Source: Helianthus annuus
Taxonomy: Eukaryota; Streptophyta; Magnoliopsida; Asterales; Asteraceae
Assembly: GCF_002127325.2 (NCBI RefSeq)
Contig: NC_035448.2
Coordinates: 127,508,561 to 127,572,560 of the forward strand
DNA length: 64,000 bases
Reading direction: 5' to 3'
Shown here: in pieces, positions 33,850 through 43,926 of the stretch
Numbering within the stretch: position 1 is the stretch's first letter
Layout of the letters: each line of letters starts with the position of its first letter
Notes under the pieces: generated by a model
The model's input: only the letters and a program-made list of their open reading frames with translations
Databases searched by the model: none
Told to the model about the DNA's origin: nothing
Made by a program: the position numbers and the translations under genes

Positions 33850-34826
33850 CCAAAGGGGACCAAAACCAACAAAAAGAAAACAAAGAAGGATTATAGACAT
33901 GGTTGGTCAGCAGGTGATATTCTCAAACTTACTCCAATCTTCCATGCTTAAGGTTGCAACCTTGTATCTTTTGACGATCCACCAGTAATTATTCTCTTTT
34001 ATCTTATCTATACGACATTAGTCGCCTCCACTTTGTTTGGAGGATCAGTAGCAATATCGTCCGATGGATCAACTTCAAGATCACCATTAGAGAGGCTATA
34101 TCCCGGCAGACCAAGACACATATAGTAAAATCATGTTTCGTTTTTTTTTTTTGAAGAAATAAATCATACCTTAGACGTTTCCATGACAATGTGGATTCAG
34201 AAAGTTACCATTTGCTCCCAGGTAGGATGACCTAGAATAGTTGTCCAATACTCCAATATACCTAAAACAAAATGTATATGAATCAATAATGAGTCTCAGT
34301 TAGAGTGGGTAACGGGTCAAAACAAATAATTTTGGCCTGTTTTCTTGAACAATATATGTTCAAACACACATTTTACATATGCCAAAGAAAGCTTCACCAG
34401 CACAGAAATTAGTGAATTTTCAAGTGCATTGGCCACTGTCAAGCTATCACCGCCTTGATTTGATCCTAAATGTAAACGACCAGAACTCAACAAAAAGTAT
34501 ATTCTTATTTTATAATCTCTTAATCAATTAACCATTTAACATGATTGAAAATAATCAGGATGCCATTCTTGCTTTGACCTTCCTCTTTGCTGCAGAGAGA
34601 AAAAAAGTGTTGTTATTAGTGAATAACAGTAGTATGAACTTTTAGTAATACATCTAGAATATAACACTATGATTGTAAAGCTTGCATTATAGTTTTGACC
34701 TGCTACATTAGTATGCTTTTTAATGGAGTATACTATTACACTAATAACATAAGTTTGTAGTTATATAACAGAATAAATTTATGATTGTATACGTAAAATG
34801 GTAAATAAGATTACAATGATTTATAT
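33850..34826. repeat. Tandem duplication unit 1, flank part b
   Basis: Nearly identical to 59291-60256. It continues 24146-24916 after removal of element C and one target-site copy. It ends where the family B LTR starts at 34827. It carries the gene remnant described at 34008-34465. Confidence 0.88.
34008..34465 (-). pseudogene. 3'-end remnant of an unidentified host gene, copy 1
   Basis: Three exon-like pieces are seen on the minus strand. The first starts after an AG at 34465 and reads SNQGGDSLTVANALENSL, ending at a GT near 34380. The second (about 34262-34173) is bounded by TTTTAG and AAG/GTATGA and reads EYWTTILGHPTWEQM in one frame with an internal stop. The third ends PPNKVEATNVV and stops at 34008-34010. 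Further left, the minus strand resembles a 3' UTR with AATAAA near 24845. I do not recognise the protein. The exon calls are by eye, and frames between pieces do not join cleanly, so it is probably a non-functional fragment, left when element B landed in the upstream intron. Confidence 0.35.
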
Positions 34827-35594
34827 TGTGACAACCCTCACAATTACAGGTATCCGTACACTTAATTAATATTAAATTTGTGCTTAATGACTGTGCTTGA
34901 TTACAACTGATGGTTAAACTGCTTTCTGATTTCTGTTACATACATACATATGCATCACATTTCATACTGTCACTCCATTTATTACATACCACCTTTAGTG
35001 ACAAACTTGATGCACAAAACACAATTAGCACAATGAGCGGATAACCCAGATACCATGCTGACAATGCCAGCACATAGACAGACAATGTTTTGAGGCCAGT
35101 ATGAGCCAAAGACAGGATACTACACTAGTATGGAGTGTAGGAAAGTGACGACCATAAAACTGCGTCACTAGGTGATAGTTAAAGTGCCGGGAAGTGCCTA
35201 AAACACACTTGAACTGCAAAATTCTGCAACTATTAACAAAATTCAGCATTTAAATATGCTAGTCACTTGCAAAAATATGGCAAAATGATCCTGTATGCTT
35301 TCCTAAGTGTCGGGAATTAAAAGGGGTCACTAAAAGTTACATAAAGGCCACTTTACAATATCACTTAGCACTTTAACGGAACGTTATCCAACCAAACAAC
35401 CGGACATAACCCGGAATACAAAAATATTGTTAAAAACGTTGTTACACTTTTCTGAGCTAGTTATGGTCCCCGAGCACTATAACACCTTACGTAATACCCG
35501 GTACACACTAAACACTAGATATAACATTAAACTCCCACTAATTAACTTATTTACCCACAAATTTACAAATAACCCCCCCCCCTCATATAGTAAC
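34827..35594 (+). mobile_element. 5' LTR of element B, first part
   Basis: It begins TGTGACAACCCTCACAATT and matches 57084 onward and 60257 onward. It contains a poly-C run at about 35573-35582 close to the insertion site of element D. No gene is seen. Short plus- and minus-strand ORFs recur in all three LTR copies but have no coding character. Confidence 0.9.
35590..35594. repeat. Target site duplication GTAAC of element D
   Basis: GTAAC occurs at 35590-35594 and again at 47052-47056. The empty sites at about 57850 and 61011 carry it once. Confidence 0.95.
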
Positions 35595-36328
35595 TGTTTT
35601 GGTCAAAAATTACCTAAGTAATTAAGTGATCAAATTAGTTTTGTGAGGTAGTGTGCTGAGAAAATGTGTTCAAAAGTGTGTTAATCAAGTTCTTTGCAAA
35701 AAATAGTTTCAGGATACGGCTCAGGATGTCGAGCTGTATCTATGATCAAACAATGAGCTAAAAGTAAAGGGATGACACGAGATGTACGAGGAAAGCCCTT
35801 GGTCTCCGGCATAAAACCTCGGGAGCTGACAATCGCAGCTGCCTTGTTCTTGTTATTACTTCAAACTTCAGGATACAGTGCAGGATGTGGTGCGGATCGA
35901 CTAAGTGTTACAATATGATTTGGATACAAGTGTGGTGATTGCAGTAAGCTAGAGAGTGAAAGTGTACGAGAGTGTTAGTGAAAAATGGTGTGCCTTAAAC
36001 TGATCCGCCCCCATCTATTTATAGTAAAAATAAAGCAACTAACTATCCTCTAAAACCGGGATCCATCGAATATTCCTCAGCCGAACGTTGTAGACCCAGT
36101 CTTTCGGGTTCAACGTCTCTCCCTTAACAAATATGCCCGAGTCTTAAGGAGAAGAAGTCCAATTGACTGTTAGCAAGTTCCAGCCTCTAACCTGCACGTG
36201 ATTAATTTAATATACCTCGGGGTATTATCTGGGATGTTAGCAATATCCCGTCCAGTATCCTGATCACAAATAAACAATCATAATCAGAATATTAGTCAAG
36301 ATATACGTTCAGAAAATGGCCCATAACA
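35595..36328 (-). mobile_element. 3' LTR of element D
   Basis: Minus strand starts TGTTATGGGCC at 36328 and ends CCAAAACA at 35595. TATA box TATAAATA (minus) is at 36016-36023. It includes several copies of the element's AGGATA/TATCC motif. Confidence 0.92.
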
Positions 36329-36341
36329 ATTGTCCCCAAAA
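36329..36341 (-). other. Polypurine tract of element D
   Basis: Minus strand TTTTGGGGACAAT directly precedes the 3' LTR. Confidence 0.75.
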
Positions 36342-37767
36342 TATATCTGTTGGTATAACAACTCCAACGGATATATTTTAAGATTTATTCCGTGTATCGA
36401 GGTAATTAAACCAGAATGACCCTTGAAGTGACATTGTGCAACTCCCAACGCGTTTTTCACTCAATGGCTATCCATTTAGCCCATATATCTTCTCTCTTTC
36501 TTGTTGATATACCATCATCTTTCTCAAAATTCTCAGGTACTTCTCTCTTTCTATCTCTTAACTTTTTTCGTTCAAATTTTCTGATGGCCACCAGAACACG
36601 TTCCCATTCCGGCGAGTCCATTTCGTCATTCGTTAACCAGAATTTGCTGAAAAACCCCGAGAAAGAGGTGTGCTCCTTCGATAACGCAGATATCAACGCG
36701 TTAAGAACCTCTGGTGCTTTTTCCGACACAGCGATTATCCGCCCATTCGACCGGAGCATTCGTTCCGACGTATGTTCCGAGGAGTGGATCTGCTTTTCAT
36801 CATATCCTTTTTCTCTTGGTCTCCGATATCCATTCCCGGAGTTCATCATGGAGTTCTTTCGGATTACCGGTCTCTGCTTTGCTCAGACGATGCCTATGGT
36901 CTGGAGAGTGCTGATTGTGGTCAACCAAATCAAAACCCTCACATCCCCGATCTTTGTATCGAAGACCTTCCTCTTGCTTACCGCCTCCGATCTCACGGCA
37001 ATAGTCGCTTCTTGCTTTTTTCAACCTCTAGCAATCCCCTCATCCTCAAAGCTTCAAAAAACGAGGATGGGTGGCAACGAAAATTCTTCTTTGTTAGACG
37101 GGATTCCATTCCCGAAGGCAATAGCCTTCCGGTGAAATGGTTGACCTCCGGTAGGGTTTAGGGTTTTTAGATATCCCTAAACATATCCTGGTGATGTATC
37201 CTGACTTATATCCTGACTTCTCTTTTTTGCAGCAAACTTTAAAGAGTTAGCTCCTCCCTCTGAAGAATCTCAAGAACGAATCAACCGGATCTACCAGTTG
37301 CCTGATTGTGACAGATCCTTTTCACAGCATCTTCCGAGTTCAAGCCAGTATTCCTCGTCAGACATGTCAGGTAAGAATCTCATATATTTTACACATTTAT
37401 TAATATAAAAGTAAGAGACAAGAGTAAAGTTTTAGATGTCTTCCCTGTTTAGCAGCACCAGTCAAAGCTCCAGAGATCTTTGATCTTGACGAATTGGACA
37501 GTTATGCTATTCCTGTTCAAGTGAAGAAAGAACCCAGCAAACCTGCTTCTACTGGTTTCTGGTCCTAAATCGGCAGTTGTTCCCAAGCCTTCTCCTGCTA
37601 CCAAGCCACGTGCCTCAAGTTCCCGAAAAAGAAAGGAAACTGACTCTCCAGCCTCATCTGAAACCTTCCCCTTTGAGAACCACGGGTTCGTTGAGTCCAG
37701 TGGCTTCATGACTGGCTTTCTTAACCAGGTTCGTATCTTTAACCTATATCCTGCAGCATATACTGGT

Positions 37768-37772
<5 letters not shown>

Positions 37773-37827
<55 letters not shown>
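37773..37827. repeat. (TA)n microsatellite in an intron of the antisense ORF
   Basis: About 55 bases of TA dinucleotides between the donor at 37729 and the acceptor at 37851. Confidence 0.93.
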
Positions 37828-37829
<2 letters not shown>

Positions 37830-38132
37830 ACGCCTGTGCTTTCGGTTGTAGGGTCTGGAATGTCTCATGTCCCTCTATGAGGATGCTTGTGGGCTGAACA
37901 AGATGCTGGAGATCAAGCTCAAAAAAGCCGAGGAAACCATTGCTGACCAAGGGATGATCGCCAAGGCACAGTCTCAGCACTACGAAGACAAATTCAAAGT
38001 CGTGACCCAAGAAGCCAAAGCTGCTATCAACAAGGCCACCGAAGATGCTCGAGCCAAGATGGACGCCGCCCAACTCCAATGTGAGCAGGATAAGACTTCC
38101 TACCGAGAAGGTCTCAAGGGGTCAGTTGTGAT

Positions 38133-38760
38133 TAGGGGTGTTCATGGTCCGGTTTGGACGGTTTTTAGGTCAAACCATGAACCAAACCGTTAGTCACGGT
38201 TTTTGATAATTGAAAACCGAAACCGAACCGTTGAATTCTTAAACCGAACCAAACCGAACCGTTAGTAACGGTTTGGTTCCGATTTAATTTCACGGTTTGG
38301 GCTAATTGAGCTTATGAGCTAAAAATGAAAAATAAGACCAAAAAAAATGAAAAAAATAAAACAAGCTACGAACGTTTTTATTAGAGTTAGAAACTTGGAA
38401 TTTTCAAAGTTCTAATATGGGCTGACATGTATGTTGTTGGAATTTTTTAAATTGAAAGTTATTGGCTCAATTTTAGTTTACATTATTAATTGCTTACTTA
38501 TAAAGTTAAATTTAGATTTAAATTTATTTATGTCTATATATAATATATGAAATATTAAAAAATAATAAAATAAAATCTCACGGTCCGGTTTGGTTTATTA
38601 CGGTTGGTTTTTGCTATAAACCGTAAACCAAACCGTTTGCTACGGTTTGAAAATACTGAAACCGACCGACCGAAAGATAACTAAAAAACCGACCGTGAAA
38701 CCAAACCGATGACCGGTTTGGGCGGTTTCACGGTTTGAAACCGAACCGTGAACACCCCTA
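38133..38760. mobile_element. hAT-type MITE inserted in exon 4 of the antisense ORF
   Basis: A 628-base non-coding element with perfect 12-base terminal inverted repeats, TAGGGGTGTTCA and TGAACACCCCTA. An exact 8-base target duplication, GTTGTGAT, is at 38125-38132 and 38761-38768. An 8-base duplication and TAGGG ends fit the hAT superfamily. The interior is rich in ACGGTTTGGTT-like and AACCGAACC-like repeats that pair across the element, so it can fold into a long imperfect hairpin. Confidence 0.9.
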
Positions 38761-39024
38761 GTTGTGATCTCCCTCCTCCAAGCCAGATTAAAGATGGCTT
38801 ATGAAGCCAAATCCTTGGGCTTTGAATGCCCTTCCTGGGATGTGAAGGCTTGGGAGGCAAAACTGAGAGACCTCAGGGGAAGTCCTGTTGAGTATCCTGC
38901 CAAGCTTGCGGGTGAAGAGCCTTCCAAGGCAGCGGAGGAAGCGGCGGATGCTGAGAAGAATCCCGGGGGAGATGCTGGCACAGGTGCTGATGGAGTGGTG
39001 GTTGAAGAGGGTGCTGCCCCTTGA

Positions 39025-40629
39025 AAGCAGCGAAGTGGGCGATGATGGATGTTTATGCCGAGGCCGGAGCCCACTTTTTTAAGCTTGATGGTTGTGATCC
39101 GTTGAACAATTTATTTTCCACGTCTTTTGAACAATTTACCTTTCCTGCATTAGAACAATTTGATAACCAAAGGTGGATGGGTCCTGGGTTTCAGGATGAA
39201 GCCCTTGGTTATCAGTTAGTATATTTTGTTTTGGACAATATAACGGTTGGAGGTGGATGGGTTTCAGTTTGAAACGAAACCTTCAATCGTTGTGTAAATA
39301 TGGTTATGAATCCCTCGTGCTTTTGGTGGATGGGCCTTGGTTTAAGGTGAAACCAAAAGCACAACTTTTGACATGTTAATAATATAACCTACCTTTGACT
39401 TACTTGCCTTTGTCAATACTTTAATTTCTCATTATATATCGTTTTAATATCAACTAGTGTAATCATTCAAATACTTTAATCCATATTTTTAGCGATATTT
39501 TGTAAAAACAAACTTTGGCAAACAGATCTTCTTAAAATCCACATATCTTGGATAGAGTTTCAAAATAATTTGTTCTTTGAAAAACCTTGAATATTTTAAA
39601 GTGTCTAAAGAAATAAAATGGTCTACTTGGCTTTCATAAACAAATTCCATTTTGATTTTTCCTATAACTCCAAATATTCCAAACAGATATCCCGTATTAT
39701 ATCCTGGGAATATATTCTGAGAATATATTATGCGGATACATTCTGAGGATATATCCTGAAGATATATCCTAGTCAGGATGATTAAACTTCTGACATGGTT
39801 TCAAAAGCTCAATCAAATTACGTAGGACTCTCAAAGGAAAGATCATACCAGAAATAGAATGTAAGCCTAGTTTCAAACTTCAATCCTTTTTGCAATTCCT
39901 TGTACCAAGATGTCCCCAGTCCTTGCATGCTTGGTCCAAACTTAACTCTTAGTTCCTTGCATAATTACCTTAGGAGAAATGTCCCCTGTGTACAAAATCT
40001 TTCAATACTTAGAAAAACTTACTTAGAGTGCATAGACAGTTCTTGTGTTATTGGGGTAAAATCCGAAAATATCCTGGAGATAAATCCTTAGTATCCTGGG
40101 GATAATCCCAAATTTTCATGCGCTACAGGCGGGAGTGTATAAACTCCAAGACTTAGAAAGGTGAAAACCTTTAAACCTTAGAGAGTATGAAAATACCCTT
40201 TCGTCAGAGAGGGTGATCAATCCTCATATACCTTTAGAATTCAGGATATAGCCAACAGTAACGAAATTGTCAGCCACTTTTACATGAACTGGTCCCGCCA
40301 CCTTGAACTATTCCCGAACAACTTGCGCTCCAGGCGGGGTGTTTAAACCCAATTCGGATGAAAGGTGAATACCTTTAAACCTATGAAGGGATCAGGATCC
40401 CTTATACGTGAGAGAGGGGGCCAATCCTCTAATCTTCCGAAACATCCTGAGTGTGCATCCTGGAACTATATCCCGAAGCATATACTACAAAACATTCCAA
40501 AACTAAGGTGGGTGTTAGCTTGGCTAACACCCCTCTGATGCTTAAGTTAGTATTGGGTTCAAGTAAAATAAAGTATATTCAAAAGAGACAGGATTCATAC
40601 CATCTTGAGTTAGAAATTAAATTCTAAAC
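39025..40629. other. Non-coding region of element D between antisense ORF and integrase
   Basis: No credible gene. It contains repeated GGTGGATGGG blocks (39170-39340), two related paragraphs with GGCGGG(A/G)GTGT at about 40128 and 40333, and many copies of TATCCTGA or its reverse complement, densest at 39701-39777. Confidence 0.6.
39701..39777. repeat. Cluster of TATCCTGRGRATA-like near-palindromes
   Basis: Five or six units of about 13-16 bases follow one another: TATCCTGGGAATA, TATTCTGAGAATA (perfect apart from one central base), ATTATGCGGATA, ATTCTGAGGATA, TATCCTGAAGATA and TATCCTAGTCAGGAT. The half-site recurs through the rest of element D, including its LTRs and coding region. Confidence 0.75.
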
Positions 40630-41490
40630 TCACTTGTAATAGGCTTTGAGATGTATAGCATTCCAGGATCTTGGTAGTATATCCCCCTCCATATTCTTGA
40701 GCTGGTATGCTCCTTTTCCGGATTCTGATTCAATCTCATAGGGTCCTTCCCATTTTGGGGCCAACTTTCCATCAGCAGGATTTGTAGTATTCTGAAAAGC
40801 CTTTCTTAACACCCAATCTCCAACCTTAAATCTTCTGGTCCTGATATTCTTATTATATGCTCTGGATATTCTTTGTTGATATGCTGTCATTCTCAACTTC
40901 GCCGCATCCCTTGTTTCATCAATAGTATCCAATTCTTGACATAGGGCTTCAGGATTCTTCTCAGGATCCCATTGGTTGGATCTTGCTGTAGGTATCGCCA
41001 TTTCTGTCGAGATTGCTGCCTCTGCTCCAAATACTAAGGAAAATGGGGTTTGCCCAGTAGCATTCTTCACAGTTGTCCTGTCAGCCCATAGGACAAATGG
41101 TAATTCTTCTGCCCATCTTCCCTTCTTAGCCCCAAGTCTTTTCTTCAAATTGTTGACAATTATCTTGTTTGAGGATTCTGCTTGTCCATTCGCTTGAGGG
41201 TGTACTGGAGTAGATGTTATCATTTTGATCCCCCAACTCTTGCAGAAGTCAGTGGTCCTCTTGCTTATAAACTGGGACCCATTATCACAGATGATTTCAG
41301 CTGGTACCCCAAACCTGGTCAGGATATTCCTTTTTATGAAGGATACTACTTCTTGGTCTCTAACTTGGACAAATGCTTCAGCTTCAACCCACTTAGAGAA
41401 ATAATCCGTCATTGCTAGCAAAAGACTTTTCCTCCCGGGGCCTTTGGTAATTTCCCTACTATATCCATGCCCCACTTCATAAATGGCCAA
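40630..41490 (-). pseudogene. Integrase core and C-terminus of element D
   Basis: The frame carries MTDYFSKWVEAEAF with the first catalytic Asp, IICDNGSQF with the second, and HPQANGQAESSNKI with the catalytic Glu, then the C-terminal GDWVLRKAF and WEGPYEI blocks. It ends at a stop after HLKAYYK. No chromodomain follows, as expected for Tat rather than Tekay. It is separated from the upstream zinc-finger part by a frameshift near 41430, so the start given is only where the frame opens. Confidence 0.88.
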
Positions 41491-42350
41491 GGGGAAACAA
41501 TAGGATATAATGGTTCAGCGGGCTGATGCAATATGTTACTATGTCTCTGACACGCATCACATCTTCGAGCATACTCTGCGGCATCTTTTCTCATTGTTGG
41601 CCAATAATATCCTGTCCTCAACACTTTTGAGAATAATGACCTGCCCCCAGTATGGTTACCACAATCCCCTTCATGTATATCCTGAAGTACTTCTTTGGCT
41701 TCAGGATCCTCCAAGCATCTCAAGTATGGTCCTACAAGAGATTTCTTGTATAAAATATTATTTATAATAGTGAATCGTGATACCTTCATCCTAAATGCCT
41801 TAGGATGCTCATCTCCGGGGATATGTCCTTCCTTGAGATATCTCATGATTGGAGCCGTCCAGGATTTAGGATCCTCTTCAGGATACACCGCTCCAGGATT
41901 CTGAATACCTGCTACTTCTTTATCCTGAGGATTCGTTGTAGGATACAGGATATGTAATATCGGTATTGGGGTCCCTTCTGGTATCCTGATTGATGATCCC
42001 AGGTTTGCCAATGCGTCTGCTTCGGCGTTATCCTCTCTTGGTACCTGTTCAAGTGTAAAAATATCGAAATATCCTGCTAATTTTTTGAGAATACCGAGGT
42101 ATTCGATTAATTTCTCACCCTTGACTGCATAGGATCCATTAAAATGATTAGTAATTAACAAGGAATCAACATATACTTGCAAATTCTTGATATTCATATT
42201 CTTAGCCAATTCTAATCCCGCAATCAAAGCTTCATATTCTGCCTCATTATTAGTAGCAGGGAATTCACATCTAACAGCCTGGGGTATTTTGTCCCCCTGT
42301 GGCGATTTTAGTAGTATACCTAAACCTACACCCCTTATTAGATGCACCAT
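41415..42350 (-). pseudogene. Second (archaeal-type) RNase H and integrase zinc finger of element D
   Basis: Begins within the RNase H core: YTDGASNKG lies at the end of the preceding frame, and GLGILLKSPQGD then continues here after a one-base frame change near 42330. Conserved NNEAEYEALIAGLELA and YVDSLLI follow, and DNAEADALANLGS gives the C-terminal Asp. The integrase zinc finger is HTGGRSLFSKVLRTGYYWP with CDACQRH. The last part, [17 protein letters not shown], enters the integrase core before the frame is lost. A second RNase H after the ordinary one is a hallmark of Tat elements. Confidence 0.87.
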
Positions 42351-43926
42351 CAGTATATAATGTCCAGGATTCTAAGTTTTCTCCTAGTTGTTGCACTTCT
42401 AGGTCTACTTCATTCTGAATATCACTACTGAAATCAGCCACAAAGTCTGCTAGAGCCTGAGACTTTATTGCATTTCTAGGTTCATATATTAAATCATAGG
42501 CACTTAATTTTGCCGACCACTTAGCCATTCTACCCGACATCTCCGGTTTCCTAAGCACATTCTTAACAGGATAATTAGTTTTAACATGAATCCTATGTGT
42601 TTCAAAATAATGTCTAAGCTTTGTTGATGCCATTACTAGAGCCAGTATTAGTTTTTCTAGGTGAGAATATCTAGTTTCAGCATTTAACAAGCTTTTGCTA
42701 ACATAATAAACAGGATACTGCTGACCTTCGTGATCCTTTACGAGTACCGCACTTACTGCATTCCCTGATACTGCAAGATATAGGGATAATGGTTCACCAT
42801 GCTCGGGCTTCATCAACAGAGGCGCGGTTGAGAGATACTGCTTCAAATCCTGCAGGGCTGCTTCATGCTTCTCACCCCATTCAAATTTCTTATTCTTTTT
42901 CAGGATATCATAGAATTCTTTACATTTTTCCGAGGATCTTGAAATAAATCTATTCAAGGCTGCCACTCGTCCTGTTAACCGTTGAACATCCTTCATATTC
43001 GAGGGTGACTTTATATCCAAGATAGCTTTGATCTGCTCCGGGCTTGCCTCTATCCCTCTTTTTGTCACCATGTATCCTAAAAACTTTCCTGCCCCCACTC
43101 CAAAATGGCACTTTGCAGGATTTAGTTTCATATTGTACTGGTCTAGGATATCAAACGCTCCTTTAATATCCTGGAGATGATCCTCAGCTTTCTTGGATTT
43201 GACCACCATATCGTCAATGTACACCTCCATGGTGTCCCCCAGTTTGTCTTTAAACATCATGTTCACCAATCTCTGGTACGTTGCACCTGCATTTTTCAAA
43301 CCGAAAGGCATAGCAGTATAACAGTAAATACCTGTTGGTGTCATGAAAGCAGTATCCTCCTGGTCCGAAGGTTCCATTTGAATCTGCTGGAATCCTGAGG
43401 ATGCATCCATGAAGGTCAACATTTCGTGACCGGCAGTGGCATCCACCATCGAGTCTATATGAGGCAGAGGGAATGGGTCTTTTGGACAAGCTTTGTTCAG
43501 GTCTGTGTAGTCTACACAGACTCTCCATTTCCCATTCTTCTTTTGAACCACTACCACATTTGCTAGCCATCTAGGGAATTTGACTTCTCTAATCATCCTG
43601 GACTTCAATAATCTTTCAACTTCCTCTTGGATAATTGCATTCCGCTCAGGGGCGAATTTCCTTCTCTTTTGTTGTATAGGTTTGAATGACCTGTCAATTC
43701 CAAGCTTGTGAGTAATAATGTCTTTGGATATACCTGTCATATCCTCATGCTTCCATGCGAATGTTGACATCCTGCATTTCAGAAAGTTAGTTAATTGTTC
43801 TTCAATATCCCTAGGGATATTGGTTCCTACGAGCACCGAGATATCAGGATTATCCTGATCCAGGATAACTTTCTTCACATCCAGCTCCGAATTCTCCACG
43901 ATATCCTGGGCCCGCATCTTTAATTG
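42271..43926 (-). pseudogene. Reverse transcriptase and first RNase H of element D
   Basis: The frame is open from a stop at 43924-43926 to 42271. Reverse transcriptase motifs are WRVCVDYTDLNKACPKD, TFMDASSGFQQI, MPFGLKNAGATYQ and the catalytic VYIDDMVVKSK. A degenerate RNase H follows (SLYLAVSGNAVSAVLV, YVSKSLLNAETRY), then ALADFVADFS and the start of the second RNase H (WTLYTDGASNKG). The domain order and FQQI- and YIDDMVVKS-type motifs are those of Tat/Athila reverse transcriptases, clearly different from the [10 protein letters not shown] of the Tekay elements. Confidence 0.9.

Larger units (their letters stand above)
36594..39024 (+). pseudogene. Antisense ORF of element D, plant 'putative gypsy type transposon' family (PF04195), spliced
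   Basis: Runs opposite to gag-pol. Exon 1 (36594-37150) starts MATRTRSHSGESISSF and has the family block YPFSLGLRYPFPEFIMEFF, then FFFVRRDSIPEGNSLPVKW after a frame change near 36970. Introns with GT-AG borders are 37151-37232, 37371-37452 and 37729-37851. Exon 2 reads NFKELAPPSEESQERINRIY. Exon 3 contains a basic stretch (SSSRKRKETD) and a second frame change near 37555. Exon 4 (37852 onward) is coiled-coil-like (KLKKAEETIADQGMIAKAQ), is interrupted by a MITE at 38133-38760, resumes in the same frame with ISLLQARLKMAYEAKSLGF, and stops at 39024 after an acidic tail. Function unknown. The family name comes from its association with gypsy elements. Confidence 0.75.

Noticed and set aside
36457..37024. 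Minus-strand ORFs opposite the antisense gene of element D
   Set aside because: The plus strand has the recognisable PF04195-type blocks and splice sites. The minus frames are shadows.
37146..37166. Interstitial telomere repeat (TTTAGGG)
   Set aside because: Only one clear TTTAGGG occurs, inside a splice donor region, with no array.
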